In this document: positions 25,255 through 36,000 of the stretch, in pieces | Position numbering within the stretch: position 1 is the first letter of the stretch | Layout: each line of letters begins with the position of its first letter | NCBI GenBank assembly: GCA_964448105.1 | Contig: CAYUVK010000021.1 | Span: 1-56,203 of the forward strand | Source of the DNA: CAVQBP01 sp964448105 | GTDB lineage: Bacteria > Bacteroidota > Ignavibacteria > Ignavibacteriales > Ignavibacteriaceae | Reading direction: 5' to 3' | DNA: 56,203 nucleotides | Translations under genes and position numbers: made by a program | The notes under the pieces: model-generated | The model's input: only the letters and a program-made list of their open reading frames with translations | The model's database searches: none | What the model was told of the DNA's origin: nothing

Positions 25255-25875
25255 TTAATTTATAAGATAAAATAATGGGAACAGGAATATCCAGATAATA
25301 TCTACAAGGTGCCAGTAAAGCCCGGCAGCTTCTAATTTTACATAATTATCTTTAGTAATTACATCTTTAATTGTGAATGCACACATAACAGCAATAATTG
25401 TCATACCAACAATTACGTGTAATGCATGAAGACCTGTCATTACATAATAAAGTCCGTAGAAAATAATTTGCCCGTGACTTTTTGCAGCCAATTCGGTTGA
25501 ACCCGGGTAATTTCCTGCTGAAATTTCTGCGCTCCATTCAATATATTTATTTACTAAAAAAAGGAGACCGAAAGTTATAGTTGTTAATTGGTACAGAATA
25601 GAGAGTCTTTTATTTCCTCTTTCCATTGCAGTAATTGAAAGAGCCATAGTCATACTGCTGGTAAGAAGGATAGCAGTATTCATTGCTCCAATAATAACAT
25701 GCATCTCTTTGCCGGCAAGTGCAAAATCAGAAGCATATAAATAACGATAGACAGAATATGCAAAGAAAAGACCTCCGAATAAAAGCAGTTCGGTAAAAAG
25801 GAACAGCCACATTCCCATTCTTGTTCTAAGATCATCCCTTTGTACGTGAACTACTGCTTGTTCTTGAGTACTCAA
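25255..25875 (-). CDS. coxC: Cytochrome c oxidase subunit III
   Basis: A 206-aa five-helix subunit III of the short bacterial kind. GMWLFLFTELLLFGGLF at the start of helix 1, GLHALHVIVG in the middle and YWHLVDIIWIFLFPLFYL at the end are family signatures. It stabilises subunit I and proton uptake. The start overlaps the coxA stop by four bases (ATGA), so translation is coupled. Confidence 0.96.
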   Translation of the reverse strand: MSTQEQAVVHVQRDDLRTRMGMWLFLFTELLLFGGLFFAYSVYRYLYASDFALAGKEMHVIIGAMNTAILLTSSMTMALSITAMERGNKRLSILYQLTTITFGLLFLVNKYIEWSAEISAGNYPGSTELAAKSHGQIIFYGLYYVMTGLHALHVIVGMTIIAVMCAFTIKDVITKDNYVKLEAAGLYWHLVDIIWIFLFPLFYLIN

Positions 25876-27533
25876 CTTTCCTCCTCTTCCAAAATAGGTT
25901 CGTCGTTAAATTTGTATTCATATGGTCCATCGGTAATAGCAGGAATCTCATCAAAATTTTCATGCGGCGGCGGCGTTGGGACAGTCCATTCGAGAGTTTC
26001 ACCATAAACCCAAACAGCTTTTGCATCTACCTTTTCACCATATTTTACAGATTTAATTAAGTTGTAAAACATAATTATTAAACCTGTAATCATTATCCAT
26101 GAACCAACTGTTGATATCTGGTGGTAGGTAGTATATTGGGGTAAATAATCATAGTACCTTCTCGGCATTCCCAGCCATCCCATAACAAACATCGGGAAGT
26201 AAAGAATATTGAAACCAACAAAGAAAATCCAGAAAGCTACTTTTGCAACTTTATGATTATACATTCTACCGATCATTTTGGGGAGCCAATAATGTAAGGC
26301 AGCAAAAATTCCCACACCGGTAATTCCAAAAACCACATAATGTATATGCCCTACAATAAAAGCAGTATCGGTAATTTGAATATCTACGGATAAAGTACCC
26401 TGTATTATACCGGATAATCCGCCGATTGAAAAAAGAAAAATCGCAGCAAGCGCATACAACATGGGTGGGTCCAATGTTATAGATCCCTTATACAATGTTG
26501 CTGTCCAGTTAAATACTTTAATAGCACTAGGAATAGCAACTAAAAATGTTAATAAAGAAAATATGAATTCACCGGTATCACTCATTCCTACTGCAAACAT
26601 GTGATGGGCCCACACAAGAGAACCGAAAACTGCAATTGCCAAACTCGAAAATGCAATAAATTTATAGCCAAAAATTGTTCTTTTCGCAAAAACCGGCAGG
26701 ATTTCGGAAATTACACCCATTGCAGGGACTGCCATTATATAAACTGCCGGGTGTGAATAAATCCAGAACATATGCTGAAACATAATCGGATCACCGCCTA
26801 AACCTGGATCAAAAATCCCGACATGAAAGACTCTTTCAAAAATAACCAGCAGCAATGTTATACCGATTATCGGTGTAGCTAAAATTTGTATCCAGCCGGT
26901 TGCATATAAAGACCAGGCAAAAAGAGGCATTTTAAACCAACCCATGCCTGGTGCTCTCATCCTATGAATTGTAGTCAGAAAGTTTAATCCTGTAAGGATA
27001 GATGAAAACCCTAAAATGAAAACTGCAGTTAAAGCAAATATCATATTAGTGCTTGTTCTGACACTATAAGGGATATAAAAAGTCCATCCGGTATCCGGTG
27101 CACCGCCAGGTAAAACTATTGATAGCAATACAAGTAAACTTCCTATCATATATAAATACCATGAAAGAAGATTTAACCTTGGAAATGCTACATCCTTTGC
27201 CCCAAGCATGATAGGCAGGAAAAAGTTACCAAAGACTGCCGGAAGCCCGGGTATAACAAAAAGAAACAGCATTATTACACCGTGAAGTGTAAAGAACGAA
27301 TTGTATGCTTGCGGATCTACAATAGTTTTACCCGGAGTAAAAAGTTCGAGTCTTATCAAAAATCCTAATGTTACTCCTATAGCAAACCAGCTTAGCAATG
27401 CAACCAAATATAATATCCCGATCCTTTTATGATCGGTTGAAAATATCCAGGCCCTTAAACCTTTATACTTTCCCGTATAATCAAGATAACTGGAATGACT
27501 ATCTAACGGGACAGATACTGCTTCACTTGACAT
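25872..27533 (-). CDS. coxA: Cytochrome c oxidase subunit I, A2 type
   Basis: The catalytic subunit that reduces oxygen to water and pumps protons. At 553 aa with about 12 membrane helices it is unfused. Ligands: His84 (FTLHGV, low-spin heme), CuB His261, His310 and His311 (WAHHMF), and heme ligands within GHIHYV (His396, His398). The D-channel glutamate of A1 oxidases (GHPEVY) is absent. Instead the motif is Y259-S-H-P-A-V-Y265, the YSHPxVY signature of type A2 oxidases such as those of Rhodothermus marinus and Thermus. It is followed by coxC with a four-base overlap and preceded 12 bases away by the SCO gene. Confidence 0.97.
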   Translation of the reverse strand: MSSEAVSVPLDSHSSYLDYTGKYKGLRAWIFSTDHKRIGILYLVALLSWFAIGVTLGFLIRLELFTPGKTIVDPQAYNSFFTLHGVIMLFLFVIPGLPAVFGNFFLPIMLGAKDVAFPRLNLLSWYLYMIGSLLVLLSIVLPGGAPDTGWTFYIPYSVRTSTNMIFALTAVFILGFSSILTGLNFLTTIHRMRAPGMGWFKMPLFAWSLYATGWIQILATPIIGITLLLVIFERVFHVGIFDPGLGGDPIMFQHMFWIYSHPAVYIMAVPAMGVISEILPVFAKRTIFGYKFIAFSSLAIAVFGSLVWAHHMFAVGMSDTGEFIFSLLTFLVAIPSAIKVFNWTATLYKGSITLDPPMLYALAAIFLFSIGGLSGIIQGTLSVDIQITDTAFIVGHIHYVVFGITGVGIFAALHYWLPKMIGRMYNHKVAKVAFWIFFVGFNILYFPMFVMGWLGMPRRYYDYLPQYTTYHQISTVGSWIMITGLIIMFYNLIKSVKYGEKVDAKAVWVYGETLEWTVPTPPPHENFDEIPAITDGPYEYKFNDEPILEEEES

Positions 27534-27545
27534 AAATTTCTACCT

Positions 27546-28337
27546 TTATTTACTTTTTTCTTTTTTGGGTTTTACCAATACAAAAACAACAAATATTGCA
27601 GTAAAGAATAAAACACCTGCTCCAAAAATTTTTAACAAATTAATAGTATAAGTTTTTCCCTGCGGATCATAACTAAAGCAAAATTGTATTAACTTACCAA
27701 CAACCGGAATTTCTTTACCTTGTGCTGTTTCCATATTTGCCATTTCAAAATCAAAGGGAAGAATACCGAATTTTTTCTTACTTGTTAAAGCAGGATATAA
27801 ATACCTGCAAATTTTTCCATCTTTTGAAACAAAAATGAGAACACTGGTATGAATAAATCCGTTACCAACTCTTTTGAAATCAAACCCTGCCGCATCGGTT
27901 GCTTTTTTAATTGTTACACTGTCACCTGTTAAAAATTTCCAAGCCGTATCCGGGAAATATCTTGTTATCATGCTTGTAAAGATTTCTTTCTTCTTTTTTG
28001 CTTCCAGTGTAGTTTCCCTATCATCCATACTAATAGAAACTACATCGTAATCAATACCAGGCTCAAGGTTTACTTTATTAATTACATTTGCAATTTCAGT
28101 CATCAAAGGATCACATAAACCGGGGCATCTATAATAAACAAATGCTACAACAGTTGATCTTGTGAAAATATCGGAAAGCTTTACATTCTTTCCGTTTTCG
28201 TCTTTAAATGTTAGATTTAAAGGGATTTTTGCACCTAAATGTTCCTGCACTTTAGGTTCGGAGCTTTGCCCTCCAAAAGTTAAATTTATTGTACTTGCAA
28301 CAAGTACAATTAAAATAATATCTATAATTTTTTTCAT
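27546..28337 (-). CDS. sco: SCO1/SenC family copper chaperone
   Basis: Thioredoxin-fold protein that delivers copper to, or reduces, the CuA site of subunit II. The 263-aa protein has an N-terminal signal segment (about 1-22), the copper motif Cys71-x3-Cys75 (CPGLC) and the third ligand His163 (GFIHTSVL). A C-terminal membrane helix (about 236-256) is present, which fits periplasmic tethering. The position directly before coxA supports the role. Confidence 0.93.
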   Translation of the reverse strand: MKKIIDIILIVLVASTINLTFGGQSSEPKVQEHLGAKIPLNLTFKDENGKNVKLSDIFTRSTVVAFVYYRCPGLCDPLMTEIANVINKVNLEPGIDYDVVSISMDDRETTLEAKKKKEIFTSMITRYFPDTAWKFLTGDSVTIKKATDAAGFDFKRVGNGFIHTSVLIFVSKDGKICRYLYPALTSKKKFGILPFDFEMANMETAQGKEIPVVGKLIQFCFSYDPQGKTYTINLLKIFGAGVLFFTAIFVVFVLVKPKKEKSK

Positions 28338-28353
28338 TTATTTATATCGCCAA

Positions 28354-29280
28354 TTATAAGAACTTACTCATATAATTATAGAGCACATTCCACTGGGAAT
28401 CACTTAAAAAGAAAATCTTATCATTAAATCCGTCCTGGTTTACATTATCAACTACCAGGTCGACAAACTTGTTTTTATTTTGTTTCCAATCGGATGAATT
28501 AATTAATGATATAATTGCGGCTTCAGGATTTTTTGTTACCTTCTTAAATATAACAGCACCATCGCTTTTATCTTCGGAGATTTCCTTTACGGCTTCTTTA
28601 ACTTTATTTACCTTATTACTGTTTTCTTTTATAATTAAATCCATTGCTGCTTTAACAGGAATTTGCCCCGGCACTTTTCTTTCCTTAGATAAATTATAAG
28701 TCTGATCTAAATTTTGTAAATCGGATTTTGAATCCATAGGGGGAATTGGAACGAAAGTTTTCCGGATATAATGAGCCAGTGCAAATTTATCTTCAGGCGA
28801 TAAATAATCAAAAGACCTCATTGCTGTGCCGTTAATTCCATTTTCCAAGGTTTCATATATTTGAGATATTTTTTGCCCGTTTACCCAGCCTTGCTTAACT
28901 GTATAATTTCTAGGAGGCGGATTCAATCCTTGAGAAGCAGGTCCGTCACCTTTACCATCAACTCCATGGCATGAAGCACAATTTGATTCATATAATCCCT
29001 TCCCTTTTGAAAGTAATTCATCTGTAGGCTCGCTTAATTCCATTACATTAACAGCAGCAACGGTTCTTGGTTCTTCAATTTTTAACTGTTTAGAAGAAGT
29101 TGTATCAGGAAGATTCGGCGGAATTGTTTGTCTTGCAATTTCTCCTAAATTAGACATGTAGATAAGTCCTAATATTAGAATTACGATAAAAATGTAAGGA
29201 TATAAAAGTCCGAATATCCCTCCGGGATTTTGTTTTAAATCTCTAATCTTATCTTTTAAATTATCTTGGAAATCAGACAT
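28354..29280 (-). CDS. Membrane-anchored monoheme cytochrome c with extra C-terminal domain
   Basis: A 308-aa protein. One membrane helix (about 24-43) is followed by a class I cytochrome c domain with Cys101-x2-Cys104-His105 (CASCH) and a likely Met ligand near GTAMRSF. Residues about 190-308 form an additional charged region with no heme motif and no family I recognise. The gene lies between actF and sco, so it is the obvious candidate to carry electrons from complex III to CuA. It is named only by its heme domain; the tail could be a docking module. Confidence 0.88.
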   Translation of the reverse strand: MSDFQDNLKDKIRDLKQNPGGIFGLLYPYIFIVILILGLIYMSNLGEIARQTIPPNLPDTTSSKQLKIEEPRTVAAVNVMELSEPTDELLSKGKGLYESNCASCHGVDGKGDGPASQGLNPPPRNYTVKQGWVNGQKISQIYETLENGINGTAMRSFDYLSPEDKFALAHYIRKTFVPIPPMDSKSDLQNLDQTYNLSKERKVPGQIPVKAAMDLIIKENSNKVNKVKEAVKEISEDKSDGAVIFKKVTKNPEAAIISLINSSDWKQNKNKFVDLVVDNVNQDGFNDKIFFLSDSQWNVLYNYMSKFL

Positions 29281-29302
29281 AAATTTTATTATTTAATTAA
29301 TT

Positions 29303-30490
29303 TTAAAGACGAAAATCAAATCCTCTTTGCAGTTTGGGATCACCTACAGGAATCAAGTTATATTTTTTTGCCATTGAATTAAATACGATCATTAACAATC
29401 CGACAACTGCTATTGGAAATACAAGATCGCTCCAGCTAAAGAAATATCCTCCTGATTCTACTTTCATTCCCGGCATAATCATCCAGTAAACATCTATGAA
29501 ATGAAAAACAAGAATCCATATAGATATAAATTTTAATCTTTTTGGATCAGTCTTAGATGGGAATGAAAGCAATGCTAGAAACGGCACAATAAAATGTCCA
29601 ACAATTAGAGCAATCGATAAAACTGTCCATAGCCCATGCCATCTATGAAAAAACCAGGTAGTTTCAGCCGGGAGATCACCATACCAGATAAGCAAATATT
29701 GAGAGACTGCCATATACCCCCAAAAACATGTAAATGCAAATAGCAAAGTTCCCAAACTGTAATAATGATCTTTCTTTATTTTATCAACGAGGTAGCCGTT
29801 TTCTTTTAACAGAACTACAATTAAAGTCAAAGCAGCCAAAGCAGCCCAAGTAGTTCCGGCAAAATAATAAGCACCAAAAATTGTTGAAAACCAATGTGGT
29901 TCAACACTCATTATCCAATCAACTGCTATAATGGAAATAGAAACCGCAAACCATAAAATGAAAACCGTAGAAATTTTTATGTTCCTGGTAGTTAGTTTCT
30001 GATCACCTGTCTCATCCTGCTTACGGGAATTCTTAGTTATGACCCAATAAAAGATTATCCATGAAATTAGAATAAAAGCCAGTCTTATTAATAAAAAAGG
30101 GACATTTAAATATGCAGTCTTTCCTTCTAAAATTTTATCATTTACAACAACTTCTTTATTAGCCCAAAGGAAAAAGTCGTGGAGATTAAATAATAACGGA
30201 ACAGCAAGAATAATTAAAAGAGGAATTGCCGCTGCTAAAAATTCAACAATCCTCCTGAAAGGAGTACTCCATGTAGCACCTGCAGTATATTCCAGGGCTA
30301 CTAGAAATAGAGAACCGATACCAATGCTAACCAGATAAATATATGAAGTTAAGTAGCTAAAAGCTGCTCTAGAAGGATTAACAATATAGCTGATAACACC
30401 AAGGATTATCCCGATAATTAAGAGTGTAATTCCTATTTTACCTATATAAGAAGGTAACTCTTTTTTCTGATAAACAAAATTATTGGACAT
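29303..30490 (-). CDS. actF: Alternative complex III subunit ActF
   Basis: A 395-aa polytopic membrane protein with about ten helices. Motifs such as WIMSVEPHWFSTIFGAY and FFHRWHGLW are typical of ActF, a relative of the NrfD/ActC family without cofactors. It forms part of the membrane arm of the quinol:acceptor oxidoreductase. Its first bases overlap the end of the ActD-ActE fusion gene by 11 bases. Confidence 0.93.
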   Translation of the reverse strand: MSNNFVYQKKELPSYIGKIGITLLIIGIILGVISYIVNPSRAAFSYLTSYIYLVSIGIGSLFLVALEYTAGATWSTPFRRIVEFLAAAIPLLIILAVPLLFNLHDFFLWANKEVVVNDKILEGKTAYLNVPFLLIRLAFILISWIIFYWVITKNSRKQDETGDQKLTTRNIKISTVFILWFAVSISIIAVDWIMSVEPHWFSTIFGAYYFAGTTWAALAALTLIVVLLKENGYLVDKIKKDHYYSLGTLLFAFTCFWGYMAVSQYLLIWYGDLPAETTWFFHRWHGLWTVLSIALIVGHFIVPFLALLSFPSKTDPKRLKFISIWILVFHFIDVYWMIMPGMKVESGGYFFSWSDLVFPIAVVGLLMIVFNSMAKKYNLIPVGDPKLQRGFDFRL

Positions 30491-31646
30491 TTTTACCAGA
30501 CTCCTCTTCTTTAGCCTCTTTTACATCTGCTTCGGATGCATTTTCTGCTCTTTGAAGTACTCTTATATAATTTATAATTGCCCACCTCTCTCTTCTTGTT
30601 ATTTGTGATGTATAAGATGGCATTACGTTCCTTCCATTTGTTATGATGTGGTATATCTGGCCATCACTCATATTAATAACTGCATTTGAATGGAATGTTG
30701 GACCATTGGGAAATTGTCCTTGCAAACGTCCATCTCCTTCACCTAAATTTCCATGACATGGAGTGCAGAATGTTAAAAATTTCCTCTGCCCTAATTTCAA
30801 AACCTCTTTTGTTGGAAGTAAAGGATCCGATAAGAATACTTTTGGTGTATCTACTCCCATAAACGGATAGGGCATAAATCCTCTTGCAACTGTACCTTCG
30901 ACCGGAGTTCTCATGCTGAATTTATCAGTGAAGAAATCACTTTTTTCTTGCGGGATTGTTTTATCCTGCTTATCCATCCAGTTGAATGGGACTATATACA
31001 TTAATTTATTTAAGGAAAAATATGTGGTCCCTGAAGTAAACAATGCAACTATAATCAGGAAAGTTATAAACTTCGGTTCAAATATTCTGAACTTTTCGTC
31101 CTCCGGCCAATAAACAGTTTCAACTTTCTCCGCTCCTAATTCCTTTAATAACTGCGTTAGTTTAACTTCATCAAATAAAGGATCCGCGGCTTCTATTATT
31201 ATTCCAAATTTATTATGGGATACCGACCGCATATATTCTGTTTCATTTAAAGGATGACTGTTTTTAGGAAGATTAAAGAAAGCTGCAATCATACCGAAAA
31301 CAGTAGATATCGCAGCTAAAAGAACCGTAAATTCAAAAGTAATCGGAATAAAAGCAGGGAGCGGAAAAAATGGTTTTCCGCCAATAACAAGTTTGTAACT
31401 GACTGATAAGGTCCACCACATAAAAAACAAAATAAATGCTGTACCCGAAAACCCGAATGTTAAAGTTACAAATCCAAGAAATGAACGTTTTAATTTCATT
31501 GCCCTGTCCATTCCATGGATAGGGTAAGGTGTGTTAACATCAAATTTTTTATAACCGGAATCGCTTACCTTTTCAGCAGCACTAAGAATTGCTTCCGGTT
31601 TACTGAATAATGCAGTTATACCATAAACCTTATTCGATCTATCCAT
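30480..31646 (-). CDS. actDE: Alternative complex III, fused ActD-ActE
   Basis: A 388-aa fusion. Residues 1-180 match ActD (DUF3341: HGMDRAMKLKRSFLGF, two helices about 58-80 and 100-124). Residues about 190-388 match ActE, a membrane-attached cytochrome c with helix about 194-212 and heme motif Cys294-x2-Cys297-His298 (CTPCHG). The two are separate genes in the well-studied Rhodothermus complex. I chose the ATG at 31646 over the longer frame to 31712 because GGAGG lies nine bases upstream and the protein then begins MDRSNKVYGI as expected for ActD. The start overlaps the actC stop by eight bases. Confidence 0.92.
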   Translation of the reverse strand: MDRSNKVYGITALFSKPEAILSAAEKVSDSGYKKFDVNTPYPIHGMDRAMKLKRSFLGFVTLTFGFSGTAFILFFMWWTLSVSYKLVIGGKPFFPLPAFIPITFEFTVLLAAISTVFGMIAAFFNLPKNSHPLNETEYMRSVSHNKFGIIIEAADPLFDEVKLTQLLKELGAEKVETVYWPEDEKFRIFEPKFITFLIIVALFTSGTTYFSLNKLMYIVPFNWMDKQDKTIPQEKSDFFTDKFSMRTPVEGTVARGFMPYPFMGVDTPKVFLSDPLLPTKEVLKLGQRKFLTFCTPCHGNLGEGDGRLQGQFPNGPTFHSNAVINMSDGQIYHIITNGRNVMPSYTSQITRRERWAIINYIRVLQRAENASEADVKEAKEEESGKNVQ

Positions 31647-33021
31647 TAAGTTTGTCCTCCGCATGCTCATGGTGGATTTGAGCACCTTTAGAATGAGCCT
31701 TAACTTCTGCAATTGAAACTACGGGAAGATTCTTTGCAAATAATAAAACCAGAGTAAAGAATAAGCCGAAGCTTCCTAAAAGGATTCCTACGTCATAAAA
31801 TGTCGGAATAAACATCCCCCAGCTTGAAGGCAAAAAATCTCTATGTAAAGAAGTAACAATAATTACAAACCTTTCAAACCACATTCCTATTAAAACATAA
31901 ATGGAAACGACAAACATAACCGGAATTGAACGTCTAAATCTTTTAAACCAGAACAATTGCGGAAACAGAACATTGCAGCTTATCATAATCCAGTAGGACC
32001 AGGCATATGGACCAAAAGCACGATTTATTATAACAAACTTTTCAATAACTTCGCCGCTGTACCAGCCCATAAAAAATTCCATCCCATATGAATATCCAAC
32101 CATCAATGAAGTCAGTAGAATTACTTTATTCATATTGTCCAGGGTATTCATTGTAATAATACCTTCGAGATCGAATACTTTTCTGACAATTACAAGAACA
32201 AATACAACCATTGCGAAACCTGAGAAGATCGCACCGGCAACAAAATATGGGGGAAATATTGTTGAATGCCAGCCAGGAAGTATCGCCATGGCAAAATCGA
32301 AACTTACCACACTGTGGACTGAAAGAACTAAAGGAGTAGCTAAACCGGCAAGAATCATATAAGCTTTTTCATAATGCTGCCATTGCCGGTTTGAATGTCT
32401 CCAACCCAAACTAAATAAAGAATAAATGAATTTTTTAGCTTTTGAAGTTGCCCTGTCTCTTAAAGAAGCGAAATCCGGAATTAAACCAACATACCAGAAT
32501 AATAATGATACGATAAAATAAGTTGAAACTGCAAAAACATCCCAAACTAATGGGGATATAAAATTAACCCAAAGATCATGTTGATTTGGATAAGGAATTA
32601 AATATCCTGCAAGCCACGGCCTGCCAAGGTGAATAAGAGGAAATAAACCGGCACATATAACTGCAAATATAGTCATTGCTTCTGCAAACCTTGCAATACC
32701 GGTTCTCCATCTTTGTCTTAAAAGAAAAAGGATTGCAGAAATAAGCGTTCCGGCATGACCAATACCTACCCAGAAGACAAAGTTAATTATCGGGAACCCC
32801 CAGGCAACGGGTATATTGTTCCCAAACATGCCGATACCATAATAAAAGGCAATTATCAAACATACTACCCCCAATAGGAGCATGCTTACAGTAACGCTTA
32901 AGGCGAATAAATATTTTTTATTTGGCTTCTCATCGATAGGTCGGGCAACTAAATTCTCAATATCAGTGAAAGTAAGCCGTTCATCAATTACAGATATTTC
33001 CTGCGAATAATCAGTAGCCAA
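31639..33021 (-). CDS. actC: Alternative complex III subunit ActC (NrfD-like)
   Basis: A 460-aa NrfD/PsrC-like membrane protein with about ten helices. It is the probable quinol-binding subunit of the complex. GHAGTLISAILFLLRQ and HSVVSFDFA are family-typical stretches. Translation starts at a TTG that immediately follows the TAA stop of actB (TAATTG). AAGGAGG (33027-33035 region) sits eight bases upstream, so this rare start looks genuine and coupled. Confidence 0.95.
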   Translation of the reverse strand: MATDYSQEISVIDERLTFTDIENLVARPIDEKPNKKYLFALSVTVSMLLLGVVCLIIAFYYGIGMFGNNIPVAWGFPIINFVFWVGIGHAGTLISAILFLLRQRWRTGIARFAEAMTIFAVICAGLFPLIHLGRPWLAGYLIPYPNQHDLWVNFISPLVWDVFAVSTYFIVSLLFWYVGLIPDFASLRDRATSKAKKFIYSLFSLGWRHSNRQWQHYEKAYMILAGLATPLVLSVHSVVSFDFAMAILPGWHSTIFPPYFVAGAIFSGFAMVVFVLVIVRKVFDLEGIITMNTLDNMNKVILLTSLMVGYSYGMEFFMGWYSGEVIEKFVIINRAFGPYAWSYWIMISCNVLFPQLFWFKRFRRSIPVMFVVSIYVLIGMWFERFVIIVTSLHRDFLPSSWGMFIPTFYDVGILLGSFGLFFTLVLLFAKNLPVVSIAEVKAHSKGAQIHHEHAEDKLNG

Positions 33022-36000
33022 TTATACTTCCTCCTTATGAGTATTTCGCAATTTAGCAATGTAAGTAACATTTGGTCTTACATTTAAATCTGCAAGTACA
33101 TAATAACCAAGTTCATGATTCCGGTATTTGAAGAACTCGGAATCTTTGTCGTTCATATCTCCAAATTTTATTGCGTTTGTATTGCATGCCTCCTGGCAGG
33201 CAGTTTTTACATCACTTCCTTTTACTTCCCTTCCTTCCGCTATTGCTTCGGATCTTGCATTCATTATTCTTTGAATACAGAATGTACATTTCTCCATAAC
33301 ACCGCGTGATCTTATGGTAACTTCAGGATTATATACTAGGTTAAAGATATCTGTTTGCTGGTATTGTTCCTTAAAATGATCTCTAAAATTAAAAAAGTTA
33401 AATCTTCTAACTTTATAAGGACAGTTATTTGAACAATATCTTGTTCCAACACAGCGGTTATAAATCATCTGGTTTAAACCATCCGGGCTATGTGTAGTAG
33501 CTAAAACAGGACAAACATTTTCACATGGTGCATGATCACACTGCTGGCAAAGCATCGGCTGTGCACTTACAAGCGGCTCATCAGGTGTACCTGAATAATA
33601 CCTGTCAATTCTTATCCAGTGCATTTCCCTTCCTTTGCCTACCTGCTCTTTCCCTACTATAGGAATATTATTTTCAGCACCACAAGCAATAACACATTCA
33701 CCGCAGCCCAGGCATTTGTTAAGATCGATTGCCATACCCCATTTCACGCCGGGATAATCATGAGGATAGTAAAGACTTTCTTCTTTTTGTTCATTATCTT
33801 CTCTTAAAAAACCGGGGTTCTTTTTATATTCCTCAACTGTACCTTCCCGTATTATCCCTCTCTTTTTAACCTGATCTTTTGTAATTCCTACATCAAATGT
33901 ATGATGTTCCTGAGCAGTGACTAATTTATAAGTGCCGTCTCCTTTTTTTGCTTCGGCATTATATATCCACCTGGAAATCCCTCCATTTTTAGACATTAAA
34001 ACACCGGCATCAAATCCTACTCCAGTTCCAACCACTCCGATTTTACTTCTTCCATATCCGAGTTCTATTGTAATTGTATTATCAGCAGCACCTGGCTGAA
34101 TAAATACAGGAATCTCTAACTTCCTTCCATTTACATTAATTTCAATTATGTCATTTGAATTTACATTTAGTTCTTTAGCAGTATTTAATGATATTGCTGC
34201 ATAGTTGTCCCAGGATATTTTAGATACCGGGTGAGGTAGTTCCTGCATCCAGCCATTATTGGCAAATTTTCCATCTCCGGTAGCATAACTTTCCCGCAAA
34301 ATAACAGCATACCCTTTATTACCAACTGTATTTGAATTTAAAGGTACTTTTGTATTATAGCTACCATTACTTACCGGATTATCATTCGATTTTGCAACCC
34401 CATCCTGTAAAGCTGACAGCCAGAAATTTTTAAAGTCCAGTTCAGCATCAAGATTAGGATAAATTTCACTCTGCCAATAATTCATTAAATAATCATGGTA
34501 CAATTTTTCATTGAACTTCTCCTGGTTTCCTTTTGCCCAGAATAAAAGAACCGCTTCCTTTTGTCTTGTATTATAGAGAGGGAAAATAATTGGCTGCTGC
34601 ATAGAATAAAAGCCGGTCCTGGTTTTATAATCACCCCACGATTCGAAAGAATGGTTAACCGGCAGAACAAAGGTACTTACTGCCGAAGATTCATTTTCAC
34701 TTTCAACAAGTGAAATTACATTTTGAACTTTTTTAATCGCATCGGCATAATCATAATCTTTAGGTAAATGATAAACCGGGTTAGAATCAAAATGAATAAC
34801 AGCAGCGACATTTCCGTTGTTCATTTTTTCAATGAGATTCTCCCATTCTTCATTACCGCTTAAGGATTGAATATAGACTTTGGAAGAATCAGTCCGATAC
34901 ATGCTGCCGTTGGATAGAGTTTCATTCAATTGATTAACAGCAATATGAACATTTTCAGGTAATGTATCTCCCGCATAAACAACAGATTTACCTTTATTCT
35001 TCAGAAGATCATTAACAAGATATTTAATTTTTACTAATGGTATTGAATATTCATCGGCGAAAGACTTCAAACCCGGATCATTTACTCCCAAACCTGTAAC
35101 AGCTTTAGTAACAGCTTGAACAAATTCAAACTGTGCATCCGGTCTTAATTTAATCCTGTAATCGGCATTACTCCCGGTAACAGACATATTGGCTTCAACA
35201 ACATACAGCCGGTTAAATTTATCCAGTTCTTTAACATCTCTACCTTTTGCAAATAAAATTGCATTCTCAACCTTGTTCTCACCAATTCCCAAAAAATCAG
35301 ATTCCAGTGCTACGATAATTTTTGCTTCATCCCATTTAATTAAGGGAAAAACATCAGTGCCATAAGTTTTTTTCCATGCTGAATTTCGTATATCTTCATT
35401 AAACAATTCATAAGAATAAATTTTGGTATCGGGATATTTTTGCCGGAAATCCTGTAAAACTTTTTTTGTAGAAGGTGAAATTATCCTGTGTGAAATTACC
35501 GCAATTTCTTTACCGTTACTATTTGAAAGGATATTGCGGATTTTTTCATCGATATTCTGCCATGTTGATTTAATATAACTGCCTTCTTTGGCTTTTACCA
35601 AAGGATTCTTCAATCTTTCAGGATCATATAAGCTTAAAATACTTGCCTGACATTTAGCACATGTTTTTCCTTGATTAACAGGGTGATCAGGATTTCCATC
35701 AACTTTAATTGGTCTTCCTTCCCTGGTTTTGACTAAAACTCCGCATCCATTTTGACAACCGTTTGCTACTGTTGCATAATAATTCGGTTTTCCTAATGTT
35801 ATGCTTTCAGGCTTTTTATTATAAGGGATTATATCTCCTTCATCCCGGTAATCAGCGCAGCCGGCTCCTGCTAAAGCTGCTGAAGCAGCAACAAGGCTTA
35901 AAAATTTTCTTCTTGATAATCCGCTAACCTTTTTCAGATCAAAGTCATCTGTAACGCCTTTTTGAAATTCATGGTGCGACGCTTCAATAACCGCCGGATC

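Noticed and set aside
30480..31712. Longer actDE start at 31712
   Set aside because: It would overlap actC by 74 bases and add residues unlike ActD; the ATG at 31646 has a good GGAGG site.
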